A program made the position numbers and the translations under genes. Source: Streptomyces sp. CB02980 (GTDB taxonomy: Bacteria > Actinomycetota > Actinomycetes > Streptomycetales > Streptomycetaceae). From it: a DNA stretch of 64,000 nt. This document shows, in pieces, positions 23,759-31,274 of this stretch (positions are counted from its first letter, which is position 1; the number at the start of each line of letters is the position of its first letter). The stretch is from contig NZ_JACSCH020000009.1 of the NCBI RefSeq assembly GCF_014451325.2, forward strand, positions 62,001-126,000, written 5' to 3'. The notes under the pieces are model-generated. The model had not been told where the DNA came from, ran no database searches, and was given only the letters and a program-made list of their open reading frames with translations.

Positions 23759-24801
23759 GGCTGCGGAAGCGTCCGCAGGACCTGCGCGGCCTCCGTCATG
23801 ATCCGGGTGACCAGTTCCTCGCAGCTGGGCAGGTCGTCGATGACTCCCGCGACCTGGCCGGCGGCCATGATGCCGAGGTCGGTGCGGCCCTCGACCATGG
23901 ACGCCCGCAGCAGCATCGGGGTGTTCGCGGCGAGCAGGACCTGGCTCCACGAGAGGTCCTTGCCGTGGCGCATGGCCAGGCCGTCGCGGATCATCGCGGG
24001 CCAGGAGAGCCCGGAGATCCGGCGGAAGCCGGCCGCCCGGCGCAGGGCCCGGGCCAGGGAACGTACCCGCCCCGCGTTCTCCAGGGACGCGACGAGGTCG
24101 GTACGGAGCATGCGGTGCGGCAGCCCGTCGACGGCCATCGTCACGGTGACGTCCTTGACCGTGGCCGCCAGATAGCGGGCCTTCACCGCCTCCGGCACGG
24201 TCGAGTCGGAGGTCAGCAGGAAGCGGGTGCCCATGGCGACGCCCGCCGCCCCGTGGGCGAGGGCGGCGACCAGGCCCCGCCCGTCGCGGAAGCCGCCCGC
24301 GGCGATCACCGGGATGTCGACGGCGTCCACCACCTGCGGCAGCAGGACGGTCGTCGCGACCTCGCCGGTGTGGCCGCCGCCCTCGCCGCCCTGGACGAGC
24401 ACCGCGTCCGCCCCCCAGCCGGCGACCTTCTCGGCGTGCCGCCGGGCGCCGACGGAGGGGATCACGACGACCCCGGCGTCCTTCAGCTCGGCGATCAGGT
24501 CCCGGGACGGCGCGAGGGCGAAGGAGGCGACCCGCACGCCCTCGTCGACGATGATCCGGACCCGTTCGCGGGCGTCCCCTGCGTCGGCGCGGAGGTTCAC
24601 CCCGAAGGGCCGGTCGGTGCGGGACTTCACCTCGCGGACGGCGGCGCGCAGCTCCTCCGCGGTCATCGTGGCGGAGGCGAGGACACCGAGCGCACCCGCG
24701 TTCGCGGTGGCGGAGACGAGCCGGGGCCCGGCGACCCAGCCCATCCCGGTCTGCACGAGGGGGTGGCGGACGCCGACCAGCTCGGTCAGAGCGGTCTCCA
24801 T
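23749..24801 (-). CDS. ipdC: FMN-dependent nitronate monooxygenase/enoyl reductase family (IpdC-like)
   Basis: A 350-residue TIM-barrel flavoprotein of the nitronate monooxygenase / 2-nitropropane dioxygenase family. Blocks include 'HPLVQTGMGWVAGPRLVSA' at the N terminus, 'VLVQGGEGGGHTG' and 'PVIAAGGFRDGRGL' with 'MGTRFLLTSDS' for phosphate binding. In steroid-degrading actinobacteria IpdC reduces a ring-C/D CoA intermediate and is encoded after ipdAB; the same order is found here. ATG at 24801 overlaps the ipdB stop by one base (TGATG). It ends the echA20-ipdA-ipdB-ipdC operon. Confidence 0.87.
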   Translation of the reverse strand: METALTELVGVRHPLVQTGMGWVAGPRLVSATANAGALGVLASATMTAEELRAAVREVKSRTDRPFGVNLRADAGDARERVRIIVDEGVRVASFALAPSRDLIAELKDAGVVVIPSVGARRHAEKVAGWGADAVLVQGGEGGGHTGEVATTVLLPQVVDAVDIPVIAAGGFRDGRGLVAALAHGAAGVAMGTRFLLTSDSTVPEAVKARYLAATVKDVTVTMAVDGLPHRMLRTDLVASLENAGRVRSLARALRRAAGFRRISGLSWPAMIRDGLAMRHGKDLSWSQVLLAANTPMLLRASMVEGRTDLGIMAAGQVAGVIDDLPSCEELVTRIMTEAAQVLRTLPQPDE

Positions 24802-25535
24802 CAGGACCTGACCTCGCGGTTCCGCAGCCCGCCCGGGTCGATGACCTCGCGGAGCAGCCGGAGTTCCCCGGCGGTGGGCTCGCGGGTGCACGGCACGTCC
24901 TCGCCGATCACCAGGTCGAAGCCGGTGGCCGCCCGGACCTCGTCGACGGTGACGCCCGGGTGTACGGACACGAGCCGCATCGCGTGGTCGGGCGTCTCGA
25001 AGTCGAGGACGGCGAGGTCCGTCACCACCCGGGGGAGACGGTGGTACGGCCCGACGGCGTGGTCGTAACCGACGCCGCAGATCATGTCGACCCGCTCGAC
25101 GAAGACCCGGGTCGAGTGCTTGGGGATCCAGTAACTCACCGGATTGTTCAACGTGTTGGCGGGCGCCCCGCGGACGCCGAGGAGCTGCCGGGTGGGCCGC
25201 TCCCAGTCGCCGATGCAGGAGATGTTCTGGTTGCCGTACCGGTCGATCTGGCTGGCGCCCATCATCACGTGCCGCCTGCCGCCGGTGACCATGGTGAGGT
25301 GCCTGCGGTACGGCAGCCAGCCCTCGGGCCGCCCGTCGAGGCCGACGAGCAGGGCCTCGCCGTCGGTGAGGAGGAGGTCGGGGGAGAAGGTGCGTTTGGC
25401 GAGGCGGGCGCCGAAGGAGGGGATCAGGCCCATGGGGCTGGCGAGCACCTCGCCGTTGTCGCGCCAGGCCTCGGCGCAGGCGATCACGCAGTACTCGGCC
25501 CGGCTGGTCACTGCCGTCGTCGCGTCCGTCGTCAC
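24801..25535 (-). CDS. ipdB: CoA-transferase family protein, beta subunit (IpdB-like)
   Basis: A 244-residue beta subunit of a CoA-transferase-fold heteromer. It has 'GRRHVMMGASQIDRYGNQN' in its core and ends with the typical 'DLVIGEDVPCTREPT'. In mycobacteria IpdAB is a hydrolase that opens the last steroid ring of COCHEA-CoA, not a true CoA transferase. The GTG start at 25535 overlaps the ipdA stop as GTGA, keeping the two subunits coupled. Length and order (echA20, ipdA, ipdB, ipdC) match the mycobacterial HIP operon. Confidence 0.88.
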   Translation of the reverse strand: MTTDATTAVTSRAEYCVIACAEAWRDNGEVLASPMGLIPSFGARLAKRTFSPDLLLTDGEALLVGLDGRPEGWLPYRRHLTMVTGGRRHVMMGASQIDRYGNQNISCIGDWERPTRQLLGVRGAPANTLNNPVSYWIPKHSTRVFVERVDMICGVGYDHAVGPYHRLPRVVTDLAVLDFETPDHAMRLVSVHPGVTVDEVRAATGFDLVIGEDVPCTREPTAGELRLLREVIDPGGLRNREVRS

Positions 25536-26398
25536 TTCAGCTGCTCCTTGTGCCAGGCCTGGACGGCCGCCTGGTAGTCGTCCTCGGCCTTGCCCGAGAG
25601 GAACCGTTCGGCGAACTCGGGCCAGGGGGTGGTCGCGTAGAGCCTCTGGAACGGCTCGTCGCGGTCGTGGTCGGGGACGCAGGAGGTGAAGTGGGCCCCG
25701 TTCGGGGTCTCGACGACGCCGGTGACGCTGTGGCGGCTGACGAGGAGGGTCTGGGGCACGGTGTCCGGCCCGAAGGAGTCCACCACCCGCTCGCAGGAGA
25801 CGTACGCCGAGTCGGCGGCCTCGCAGAACAGGTCGTCGAAGTACGGGTCGGGGCCGAGGTACTGGCCGTTCCCGAGCCGGTCGGCGCGGTTGAGGTGGAC
25901 CAGGGCGGCGTCCATGCGCAGCGCGGGCACGGCGACGAACTCCTCGCCGTCCTCGTACGGGGAGGTGACGGTCCGCAGGCCCGGGTTGACCCGCATCACG
26001 TCGGAGCCGAGGCCGGCCCGTACCGGCAGGAAGGGGAGCCGGTTGGCGGCGGCGTGCAGCCCCCACATGAACATCGCCTCGTCGAGCTCGGTGAGCTCGA
26101 AGGCGCCGCGCTCGCGGGCGGCCCGGTAGTGCGGTTCGAGGGGGACGGAGTCCAGGGTCACGAAGGGTGCGACGAGCCGCCGGATCCGGCCGGCGGCCGC
26201 GAGCAGGCCGACGTCCGGGCCACCGTACGAGATCACCGTGAGATCGCTGATCTCGGACCGGAGCAGCGCTCTGACCAGGGCCATCGGCTTGCGCCGTGAG
26301 CCCCAGCCGCCGATCCCGATCGTCATGCCGGAGCGGAGCCGGCCCACGACGTCCTCGGGGGTCAGTACCTTGTCCGTCTTCGCTGTCCTCTGGTTCAC
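25532..26398 (-). CDS. ipdA: CoA-transferase family protein, alpha subunit (IpdA-like)
   Basis: A 288-residue alpha subunit of the IpdAB ring-opening hydrolase. It shows the oxyanion Gly-rich strand 'GMTIGIGGWGSRRKP', 'VISYGGPDVGLLAAAGRIRR' shortened here to its core 'SYGGPDVGLLAAAG', and 'FELTELDEAMFMWGLHAA', which carries the acidic residue in the active-site region. GTG at 26398 overlaps the echA20 stop (GTGA). With IpdB it forms an alpha2-beta2 enzyme in steroid C/D-ring catabolism. Longer readings of this frame only run into the echA20 gene. Confidence 0.88.
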   Translation of the reverse strand: MNQRTAKTDKVLTPEDVVGRLRSGMTIGIGGWGSRRKPMALVRALLRSEISDLTVISYGGPDVGLLAAAGRIRRLVAPFVTLDSVPLEPHYRAARERGAFELTELDEAMFMWGLHAAANRLPFLPVRAGLGSDVMRVNPGLRTVTSPYEDGEEFVAVPALRMDAALVHLNRADRLGNGQYLGPDPYFDDLFCEAADSAYVSCERVVDSFGPDTVPQTLLVSRHSVTGVVETPNGAHFTSCVPDHDRDEPFQRLYATTPWPEFAERFLSGKAEDDYQAAVQAWHKEQLK

Positions 26399-27144
26399 GG
26401 GGAGCTCTCCTTCCCGAAGGTGTCGCGGACCCGGTCGGCGACACCGCTGAGATTGGCCTCGAAGGTGAAGCCCTGTTCGAAGCGGTAGCTGCGCCGGACG
26501 TCCACGGGGTCGATCCCGTTGAGCGCGGCCTTGGCGAGCCGCAGGAGACTGCCGTCCTTCGCGGCGATCTCCCCGGCCAGACCGAGGGCCGCGTCGAGCA
26601 GTCCGGCGCGCGGCACCACCTTCCACACCGAGCCGTGGGCGTGCAGTTCGGCGGCGGTCGCGGTCCGCGAGGTGTAGTAGAGAGCCCGCATCAGGTGCTG
26701 GGGCACGAGCCGCGCCAGATGGGTGGCGGCGCCGAGCGCGCCCCGGTCCAGTTCGGGCAGTCCGAAGACGGCGTCCTCGGCGGCGACGATCGCGTCGGCG
26801 TTGCCGACGAGCCCGATGCCGCCGCCCAGACAGTGTCCGGCCACCGCGGCGACGACCGGCACCTCGCACTCGTACACGGCGGCGAACGCCTCGGCGCAGC
26901 CGCTGTTGGCGCCGATCAGGGAGGTGTGCCCGGGGTCGCGCTGCAACTCCTTGATGTCGACGCCCGCGTTGAAGCCGCGGCCCTCGGCGGTGAGCACGAC
27001 GCAGCGGACCTCGGGGTCGCGGCCCGCCGTGCGGACGGCGTCGGCGAGCGCGTACCAGCCCTTCACGGGCAGGGCGTTGACGGGCGGGAAGTCGACGGTG
27101 ACCAGGGCCACGCCCGGAGTGGGGCGCGAGGTGCAGACACCCAT
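26395..27144 (-). CDS. echA20: Enoyl-CoA hydratase/isomerase family protein (EchA20-like)
   Basis: A 249-residue crotonase-fold protein. Oxyanion-hole segments are 'GFNAGVDIKELQRD' and 'AGHCLGGGIGLVGNADAIVA', followed by 'FGLPELDRGALG'. In mycobacteria EchA20 hydrolyses a ring of the steroid-derived HIEC-CoA rather than hydrating an alkene, and its gene starts the echA20-ipdA-ipdB-ipdC operon; this order holds here. A KstR2-like palindrome lies 22 bases upstream of the ATG, so expression should be steroid-inducible. Identification is strong by context, moderate by sequence alone. Confidence 0.88.
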   Translation of the reverse strand: MGVCTSRPTPGVALVTVDFPPVNALPVKGWYALADAVRTAGRDPEVRCVVLTAEGRGFNAGVDIKELQRDPGHTSLIGANSGCAEAFAAVYECEVPVVAAVAGHCLGGGIGLVGNADAIVAAEDAVFGLPELDRGALGAATHLARLVPQHLMRALYYTSRTATAAELHAHGSVWKVVPRAGLLDAALGLAGEIAAKDGSLLRLAKAALNGIDPVDVRRSYRFEQGFTFEANLSGVADRVRDTFGKESSP

Positions 27145-27165
27145 GAGTGGATCAGCTACCTTTCC

Positions 27166-27179
27166 ACCAAACGTTTGTT
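27166..27179. promoter_or_regulatory. KstR2-like operator, divergent echA20 / SDR promoters
   Basis: ACCAAACGTTTGTT (AACAAACGTTTGGT on the other strand) is almost the same palindrome as at 16985-16998; both are preceded by CCT on the minus reading. The G-to-A and C-to-T differences from the mycobacterial motif are symmetrical, keeping the dyad. It sits in the 66-bp spacer between echA20 (minus) and the SDR at 27211 (plus). Confidence 0.75.
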
Positions 27180-27210
27180 AGGTTCCCTCTCGGGAGGAAG
27201 GTAGCAGCCG

Positions 27211-28125
27211 ATGGAGCTGGACGGGAGGGTCGTGCTCGTCACCGGCGGAACCCGTGGCGTCGGCGCGGGCATCGCCCGCGCCTTTCTGCGGGCCGGCGCC
27301 CGGGTCGCCGTCTGCGCCCGCAGACCCCCGGACGCACCGGTCGAAGCGGCGGGCCGCAACGCCGAGTTCCACCCCGTCGACCTGCGCGAACCCACCGCCG
27401 TACGGGAGTTCCTCACCGACTTCGCCGAGCGGTACGGACGGCTCGACGCGCTCGTCAACAACGCGGGCGGCACCCCGTACCGCCTCCTGGGGGAGGGCGA
27501 CGCGGAACGCCACGCACGCGTGGTCGAGCTGAACCTGACCGCCCCGCTCGCCGTCAGCCTCGCCGCCCACCCGCTCCTCCGCGCCTCGCGCGGCGCCGTC
27601 GTCATGATCGGCAGCGTCAGCGGCACCCGGCCCTCCCCGGGCACGGCCGCCTACGGCGCGGCCAAGGCGGGCCTGGAGAACCTCGCCCGCTCGATGGCCG
27701 TCGAATGGGCCCCCGAGGTACGGGTCAACACCCTGGTCCTCGGCATGGTGGAGACCGAACTGTCCCACCTCCACTACGGCGACGAGGCCGGGATCGCCGC
27801 CGTCGGCCGGACCGTTCCGCTGGGCCGGCTCGCCGCGCCGGACGAGATCGGGGAGGCCGCCGTCTTCCTCGCCTCCGACCGGGCGGCCTATGTGTCGGGG
27901 GCCTCGCTGCTCGTGCACGGCGGCGGGGAGCGCCCCGCCTTCCTGGACGCCGCGACCGTCAATGCGGCGACCGCCGATGCCGCGACCGTCAACGCGGCGA
28001 CCGCCGATGCGGCGACCCCCGATGCCGTGACCGTCAATGCGGCGACCGTCGATGCCGTGACCGGCGATGCCGCGACCGTCGGCGTCGCAACCGTCAGCAA
28101 GGAGAGCCGAGATGGGTCTGTGTGA
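27211..28125 (+). CDS. SDR family oxidoreductase with pentapeptide-repeat tail (Rv3549c-like)
   Basis: A 304-residue short-chain dehydrogenase. The first about 245 residues are a normal SDR: 'VTGGTRGVGAGIA', 'VNNAGGTPYRLL', Ser in 'MIGSVSG', Tyr/Lys in 'YGAAKAGLEN', and the C-terminal 'YVSGASLLVHGGG'. After that comes an unusual tail of ten five-residue repeats of the form A-A-T-V-N/D (encoded by 27949-28098), absent from typical SDRs. The gene starts the transcript divergent from echA20 behind a KstR2-like box, matching one of the paired SDR genes of the mycobacterial cluster. The 3' end overlaps the next gene by 14 bases. Confidence 0.87.
   Translation: MELDGRVVLVTGGTRGVGAGIARAFLRAGARVAVCARRPPDAPVEAAGRNAEFHPVDLREPTAVREFLTDFAERYGRLDALVNNAGGTPYRLLGEGDAERHARVVELNLTAPLAVSLAAHPLLRASRGAVVMIGSVSGTRPSPGTAAYGAAKAGLENLARSMAVEWAPEVRVNTLVLGMVETELSHLHYGDEAGIAAVGRTVPLGRLAAPDEIGEAAVFLASDRAAYVSGASLLVHGGGERPAFLDAATVNAATADAATVNAATADAATPDAVTVNAATVDAVTGDAATVGVATVSKESRDGSV
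27949..28098 (+). repeat. Minisatellite: ten 15-bp units in an SDR gene
   Basis: Ten contiguous 15-bp units of the form GCGACCGTCAATGCG-like sequence encode AATVN, AATAD, AATVN, AATAD, AATPD, AVTVN, AATVD, AVTGD, AATVG and VATVS. The repeat keeps the frame, so copy number can vary without inactivating the enzyme. It ends 13 bases before the ATG of the next SDR gene and carries its ribosome site just after the last unit. Confidence 0.9.
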
Positions 28126-28987
28126 CGAGCGAGTGGTGATCGTGACGGGAGCGGGCCGGGGACTCGGCCGGGCGCACGCGCTCGCCTTCGCCGCCGAGGG
28201 CGCCCGGGTCGTCGTCAACGACCTCGGGGTCGGCCTGGACGGCCGCCCCGGGCCGGACAGCCCGGCGACCGCGGTCGTGGAGGAGATCCGGGCGGCCGGC
28301 GGTGCGGCCGTCGCCCACGGCGGCGACATCGCGACCACCGAGGGCGCCGCCTCGCTGGTCGCGACCGCCCTCGACGCGTACGGCCGGCTCGACACCCTCG
28401 TCAGCAACGCGGGCTTCCTGCGCGACCGGATGCTCGTGAACCTCGACGAGGAGGACTGGGACGCGGTCATGCGGGTCCACGGCAAGGGCCACTTCCTGCC
28501 GCTGCGGCACGCCGGCGCGTACTGGCGGGCCGAGGCGAAGGCCGGGCGCGCGCCGGTGGCGCGGGTCGTCCACACCACCTCGGGCGCCGGACTCCTCGGC
28601 AGTGTCGGGCAGGGCAACTACGCGGCGGCCAAGGCCGCGATCGTCGGGCTCACCCTCGTCGCGGCGGCCGAGCTCGCCCGGTACGGGGTCCAGGTCAACG
28701 CGATCGCCCCGGCGGCCAGGACCCGGATGACCGAGCGGGTCTTCGACGGCCTCGACGCGCTGCCCGAGGACGTGTCGCCGCTCGTGGTGTGGCTGGGCTC
28801 GGCCGCGTCGGACGGCGTGACCGGCAGGGTCTTCGAGGCCGAGGGCGGCCGCCTCACCGTCATGGAGGGCTGGCGGCCGGGCCCGACGGCCGACAAGGGC
28901 GCGCGCCGGACCCCGGCGGAGGCGGGGGAGACGGCCCGGCGCCTCCTGGCGGAGGCGGAGCCGCCGCACCCGGTGTACGGGGCCTGA
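28112..28987 (+). CDS. SDR family oxidoreductase (Rv3548c / peroxisomal MFE-like)
   Basis: A 291-residue short-chain dehydrogenase of the (3R)-hydroxyacyl-CoA dehydrogenase type: 'VTGAGRGLGRAHALAFAAEG', 'VVVNDLGVGLDG', 'SNAGFLRDRML', catalytic 'TTSGAGLLG' and 'NYAAAKAAIVGLT'. ATG at 28112 has AAGGAG eight bases upstream and overlaps the preceding SDR's end by 14 bases, so the two are co-translated. Such SDR pairs belong to the KstR2 regulon in mycobacteria, where they act on side-chain or ring hydroxyacyl-CoA intermediates. The exact step is not known. Confidence 0.87.
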   Translation: MGLCDERVVIVTGAGRGLGRAHALAFAAEGARVVVNDLGVGLDGRPGPDSPATAVVEEIRAAGGAAVAHGGDIATTEGAASLVATALDAYGRLDTLVSNAGFLRDRMLVNLDEEDWDAVMRVHGKGHFLPLRHAGAYWRAEAKAGRAPVARVVHTTSGAGLLGSVGQGNYAAAKAAIVGLTLVAAAELARYGVQVNAIAPAARTRMTERVFDGLDALPEDVSPLVVWLGSAASDGVTGRVFEAEGGRLTVMEGWRPGPTADKGARRTPAEAGETARRLLAEAEPPHPVYGA

Positions 28988-28999
28988 GCGCCGGCCCTG

Positions 29000-29476
29000 C
29001 TACTCGGTGAGGCGCTTGGTCGCGGCGCGCTGGCGCGTGGTCGCCCCGGTCAGGAAGCGGGTGATCGTCGCCAGCTCGTCGGTCGTGAACTCCTCGTAGA
29101 GTTCGTGGACCTCGCGCGCCCAGTCGTCGAACAGGGGGGCGAGTTCGGCCAGCTTCTCGGGGCGGGGCTCGACGAGCACCCGGCGCTTGTCCGTCGGGTG
29201 CTTCACCCTGCGGACGAACCCCTTGCGTTCCAGGCGGTCGACGAGCCCGGTGACGGAGGCGGGGGCGAGGCCGGAGTGCTCGGCCAGCTCCTTGGCGGTG
29301 AGGGCGCCGTGCCGCTGCAGCAGGTCGAGCGTCTTGGTCTCGGTGGCGCCCAGGTCCTGCTGCGCGGCGACCGCCGAGTGGAAGGCGACGGACGCGGCGC
29401 TGGAGTCCCGGCCGGCGGCGGTGAGGGCGGCGACGACCTCGGTGCGTCGTCCTGTGTCCGTGTCCTTCTCGCTCAT
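29000..29476 (-). CDS. MarR family transcriptional regulator
   Basis: A 158-residue MarR repressor. The winged helix is clear: 'LTAKELAEHSGLAPASVTGL' then 'VDRLERKGFVRRVKHPTDKR' and 'RVLVEP' for the wing. It is divergent from a DHA2 drug exporter with two strong palindromes in between, so it almost certainly represses both genes and is released by a ligand of the pump. ATG at 29476 is preferred to an upstream ATG at 29500 because the latter abuts the operator; neither has a good ribosome site. Confidence 0.9.
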   Translation of the reverse strand: MSEKDTDTGRRTEVVAALTAAGRDSSAASVAFHSAVAAQQDLGATETKTLDLLQRHGALTAKELAEHSGLAPASVTGLVDRLERKGFVRRVKHPTDKRRVLVEPRPEKLAELAPLFDDWAREVHELYEEFTTDELATITRFLTGATTRQRAATKRLTE

Positions 29477-29503
29477 GGGGCGCAGCCTAGCAAAATTCAT
29501 TTA

Positions 29504-29580
29504 GTTCGGCCGAACGAAAGACTTGCGATCACGGGCGGACTCATGTCACTTTTTATTTCGTTAGGCCGAACGAAATAAAA
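29504..29580. promoter_or_regulatory. Twin MarR operators between marR and the MFS pump
   Basis: Site 1 is the palindrome GTTCGGCCGAAC (29504-29515) inside TTAGTTCGGCCGAACGAAA. Site 2 has perfect 12-base arms, TTTTATTTCGTT (29551-29562) and AACGAAATAAAA (29569-29580), around AGGCCG. Both share GTT-GGCCG-AACGAAA. The spacer is strikingly AT-rich. Site 1 lies at the marR start and site 2 ends at the ribosome site of the pump gene, so binding could block both directions. Confidence 0.8.
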
Positions 29581-29593
29581 AGGAGGGGCCGAG

Positions 29594-30985
29594 ATGTCCG
29601 CGACAGCCACGACCGACACCACCGCCACCGCTGACCCGCACCCCGTCCACCCGCGCCGCTGGGCCGCCGCCGTCGTCATGATGGTCGCCGCCCTGATGGA
29701 CCTGGTGGACGTCACCATCGTCAATGTCGCCCTGCCCTCCCTCGGGGAAGGTCTCGGCGCCACCGAGAGCGCCCTCCAGTGGACCGTCTCGGCCTACCTC
29801 CTGGGCTTCGCCGCCACCCTCGTCGTCGCCGGCCGGCTCGGCGACCGCTACGGCCGCAAGGCGCTCTTCCTCGTCGGCACCGCGGGCTTCGGCCTCGCGA
29901 GCCTGGCCTGCGGCCTCGCCCAGAGCCCCGGCCAGCTCATCGCGGCACGCGCCGTGCAGGGCGTCACCGCCGCCGTCCTCATGCCCCAGGTCCTCGGCTC
30001 CTTCCAGAGCCTCTTCCACGGCAAGGACCGGGGGAAGGTCTTCGGGATGTACGGGGCGGTGGCCGGCTTCGCCTCCGCGATCGGGCTGCTGCTCGGCGGG
30101 ATCCTCACCGACGCCGACCTCTTCGGGCTCGGCTGGCGCAGCGTCTTCCTCGTCAACGTGCCGGTCTCCCTCCTCACCCTCGCCGCCGCCGTCGTCCTCG
30201 TGCCCCGCACCCGCGAACGCGCCGCCGCCCGGCCCCCGGTGCTCGGCAGCCTCGTCCTCGCCGCCGGACTCGTCGCCGTCGTCCTGCCGCTCGTCCAGGG
30301 CCGCAGCTGGGGCTGGCCGCTCTGGGGCTGGGCCCTCATCGCCGCCGGAGTGCTCGCGGTGGTCGCGCTCGCGGCGCGCGGCTCGGTGCTGCCGGGCCGG
30401 ATGTTCACCGTGCCCGCCTTCTCCTACGGCCTCGCCGTCCAGCTCCTCTTCTCCTTCGGCATGCAGGGCTTCTTCCTGGTCCTCGCGATCTGGCTGCAGG
30501 GCGGCCAGGGCTACACCCCGACCCAGGCCGGCGTCCTGATGGCCGCCTTCTCGGCAGGCGGCTTCCTCACCGCGCCCGCCGCCGAACCCCTCGCCGCCAA
30601 GCTCGGCCGGTACGTCCCGACCGCGGGCGCGCTCCTCATGGCGGGCGGCTACGGCTGGGTCTGGTACGCCATGGAGGCCGCGGCCCCCGCGCACACCGGC
30701 GCCTGGCCCCTGGTCCCCGGCCTCGCCGTCGCGGGCGCGGGCCTCGGTCTCCTCGTCGTCCCGCTCGTCGGCATCGTCCTGTCGGCCGCCCCGGCCGAGC
30801 TCGCGGGCGGCGCGTCCGGAGTCTTCTCCACGGCCCAGCAGTTCGGCGGCGCGCTCGGCGCGGCAGCCATCGGAACGGCCTGGTTCGCCGACCTCTCGCT
30901 CGGCGCGGCGATGCCGTGGGTGCTCGCCGCGTACGGCGCGGCGGCCCTGCTCAGCCTGCGGCTCCCGGCGGTCACCCGCGGCTGA
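29594..30985 (+). CDS. MFS transporter, DHA2 (EmrB/QacA) drug-efflux family
   Basis: A 463-residue integral membrane exporter with about 14 predicted helices. Family motifs: 'DLVDVTIVNVALP' in helix 1, the motif A loop 'GRLGDRYGRKALFLVG', and motif C-like 'GVTAAVLMPQVL'. It probably extrudes a drug or secondary metabolite using the proton gradient. AAGGAGG lies just upstream of the ATG. Expression should be controlled by the divergent MarR protein via the palindromes at 29504-29580. Its 3' end, including the stop, is tandemly duplicated (30977-31044). Confidence 0.92.
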   Translation: MSATATTDTTATADPHPVHPRRWAAAVVMMVAALMDLVDVTIVNVALPSLGEGLGATESALQWTVSAYLLGFAATLVVAGRLGDRYGRKALFLVGTAGFGLASLACGLAQSPGQLIAARAVQGVTAAVLMPQVLGSFQSLFHGKDRGKVFGMYGAVAGFASAIGLLLGGILTDADLFGLGWRSVFLVNVPVSLLTLAAAVVLVPRTRERAAARPPVLGSLVLAAGLVAVVLPLVQGRSWGWPLWGWALIAAGVLAVVALAARGSVLPGRMFTVPAFSYGLAVQLLFSFGMQGFFLVLAIWLQGGQGYTPTQAGVLMAAFSAGGFLTAPAAEPLAAKLGRYVPTAGALLMAGGYGWVWYAMEAAAPAHTGAWPLVPGLAVAGAGLGLLVVPLVGIVLSAAPAELAGGASGVFSTAQQFGGALGAAAIGTAWFADLSLGAAMPWVLAAYGAAALLSLRLPAVTRG

Positions 30986-31044
30986 GGTCCGCCCGTACCC
31001 GCGCGGTGGCCGCGGCTGAGGTCCGCCCGTACCAGCGCGGCGTC
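30977..31044 (+). repeat. 34-bp tandem duplication of the MFS gene end
   Basis: Two near-identical 34-bp copies, 30977-31010 and 31011-31044, share CGCGGCTGAGGTCCGCCCGT and differ at a few bases near the end. The first copy contains the last codons and TGA stop of the pump gene. The rest of the spacer up to the ribonuclease gene (31045-31274) holds no gene and no clear signal beyond GC-rich inverted segments. Confidence 0.85.
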
Positions 31045-31274
31045 CGTCGGAGTCCGAGGGGCTTCGGCGGCCGCCGGGCGTTCCCCGGGCCCGCCCGGTC
31101 GCGGACTCCGGCCGGCGGCGACGCGAACCCCGGCCGCCGGCCCGCGTTCCCCGCGGGCCCCCGGTCACACCCGCGTCCACGGGATCCGCACGTTCGCGGG
31201 CAAGGAGTTAACGTCCGGCGAATTGAAGGGAGTCGGGCTTCCCGGCCGGATCTACGCGCGTCAAAATCTCAGCC

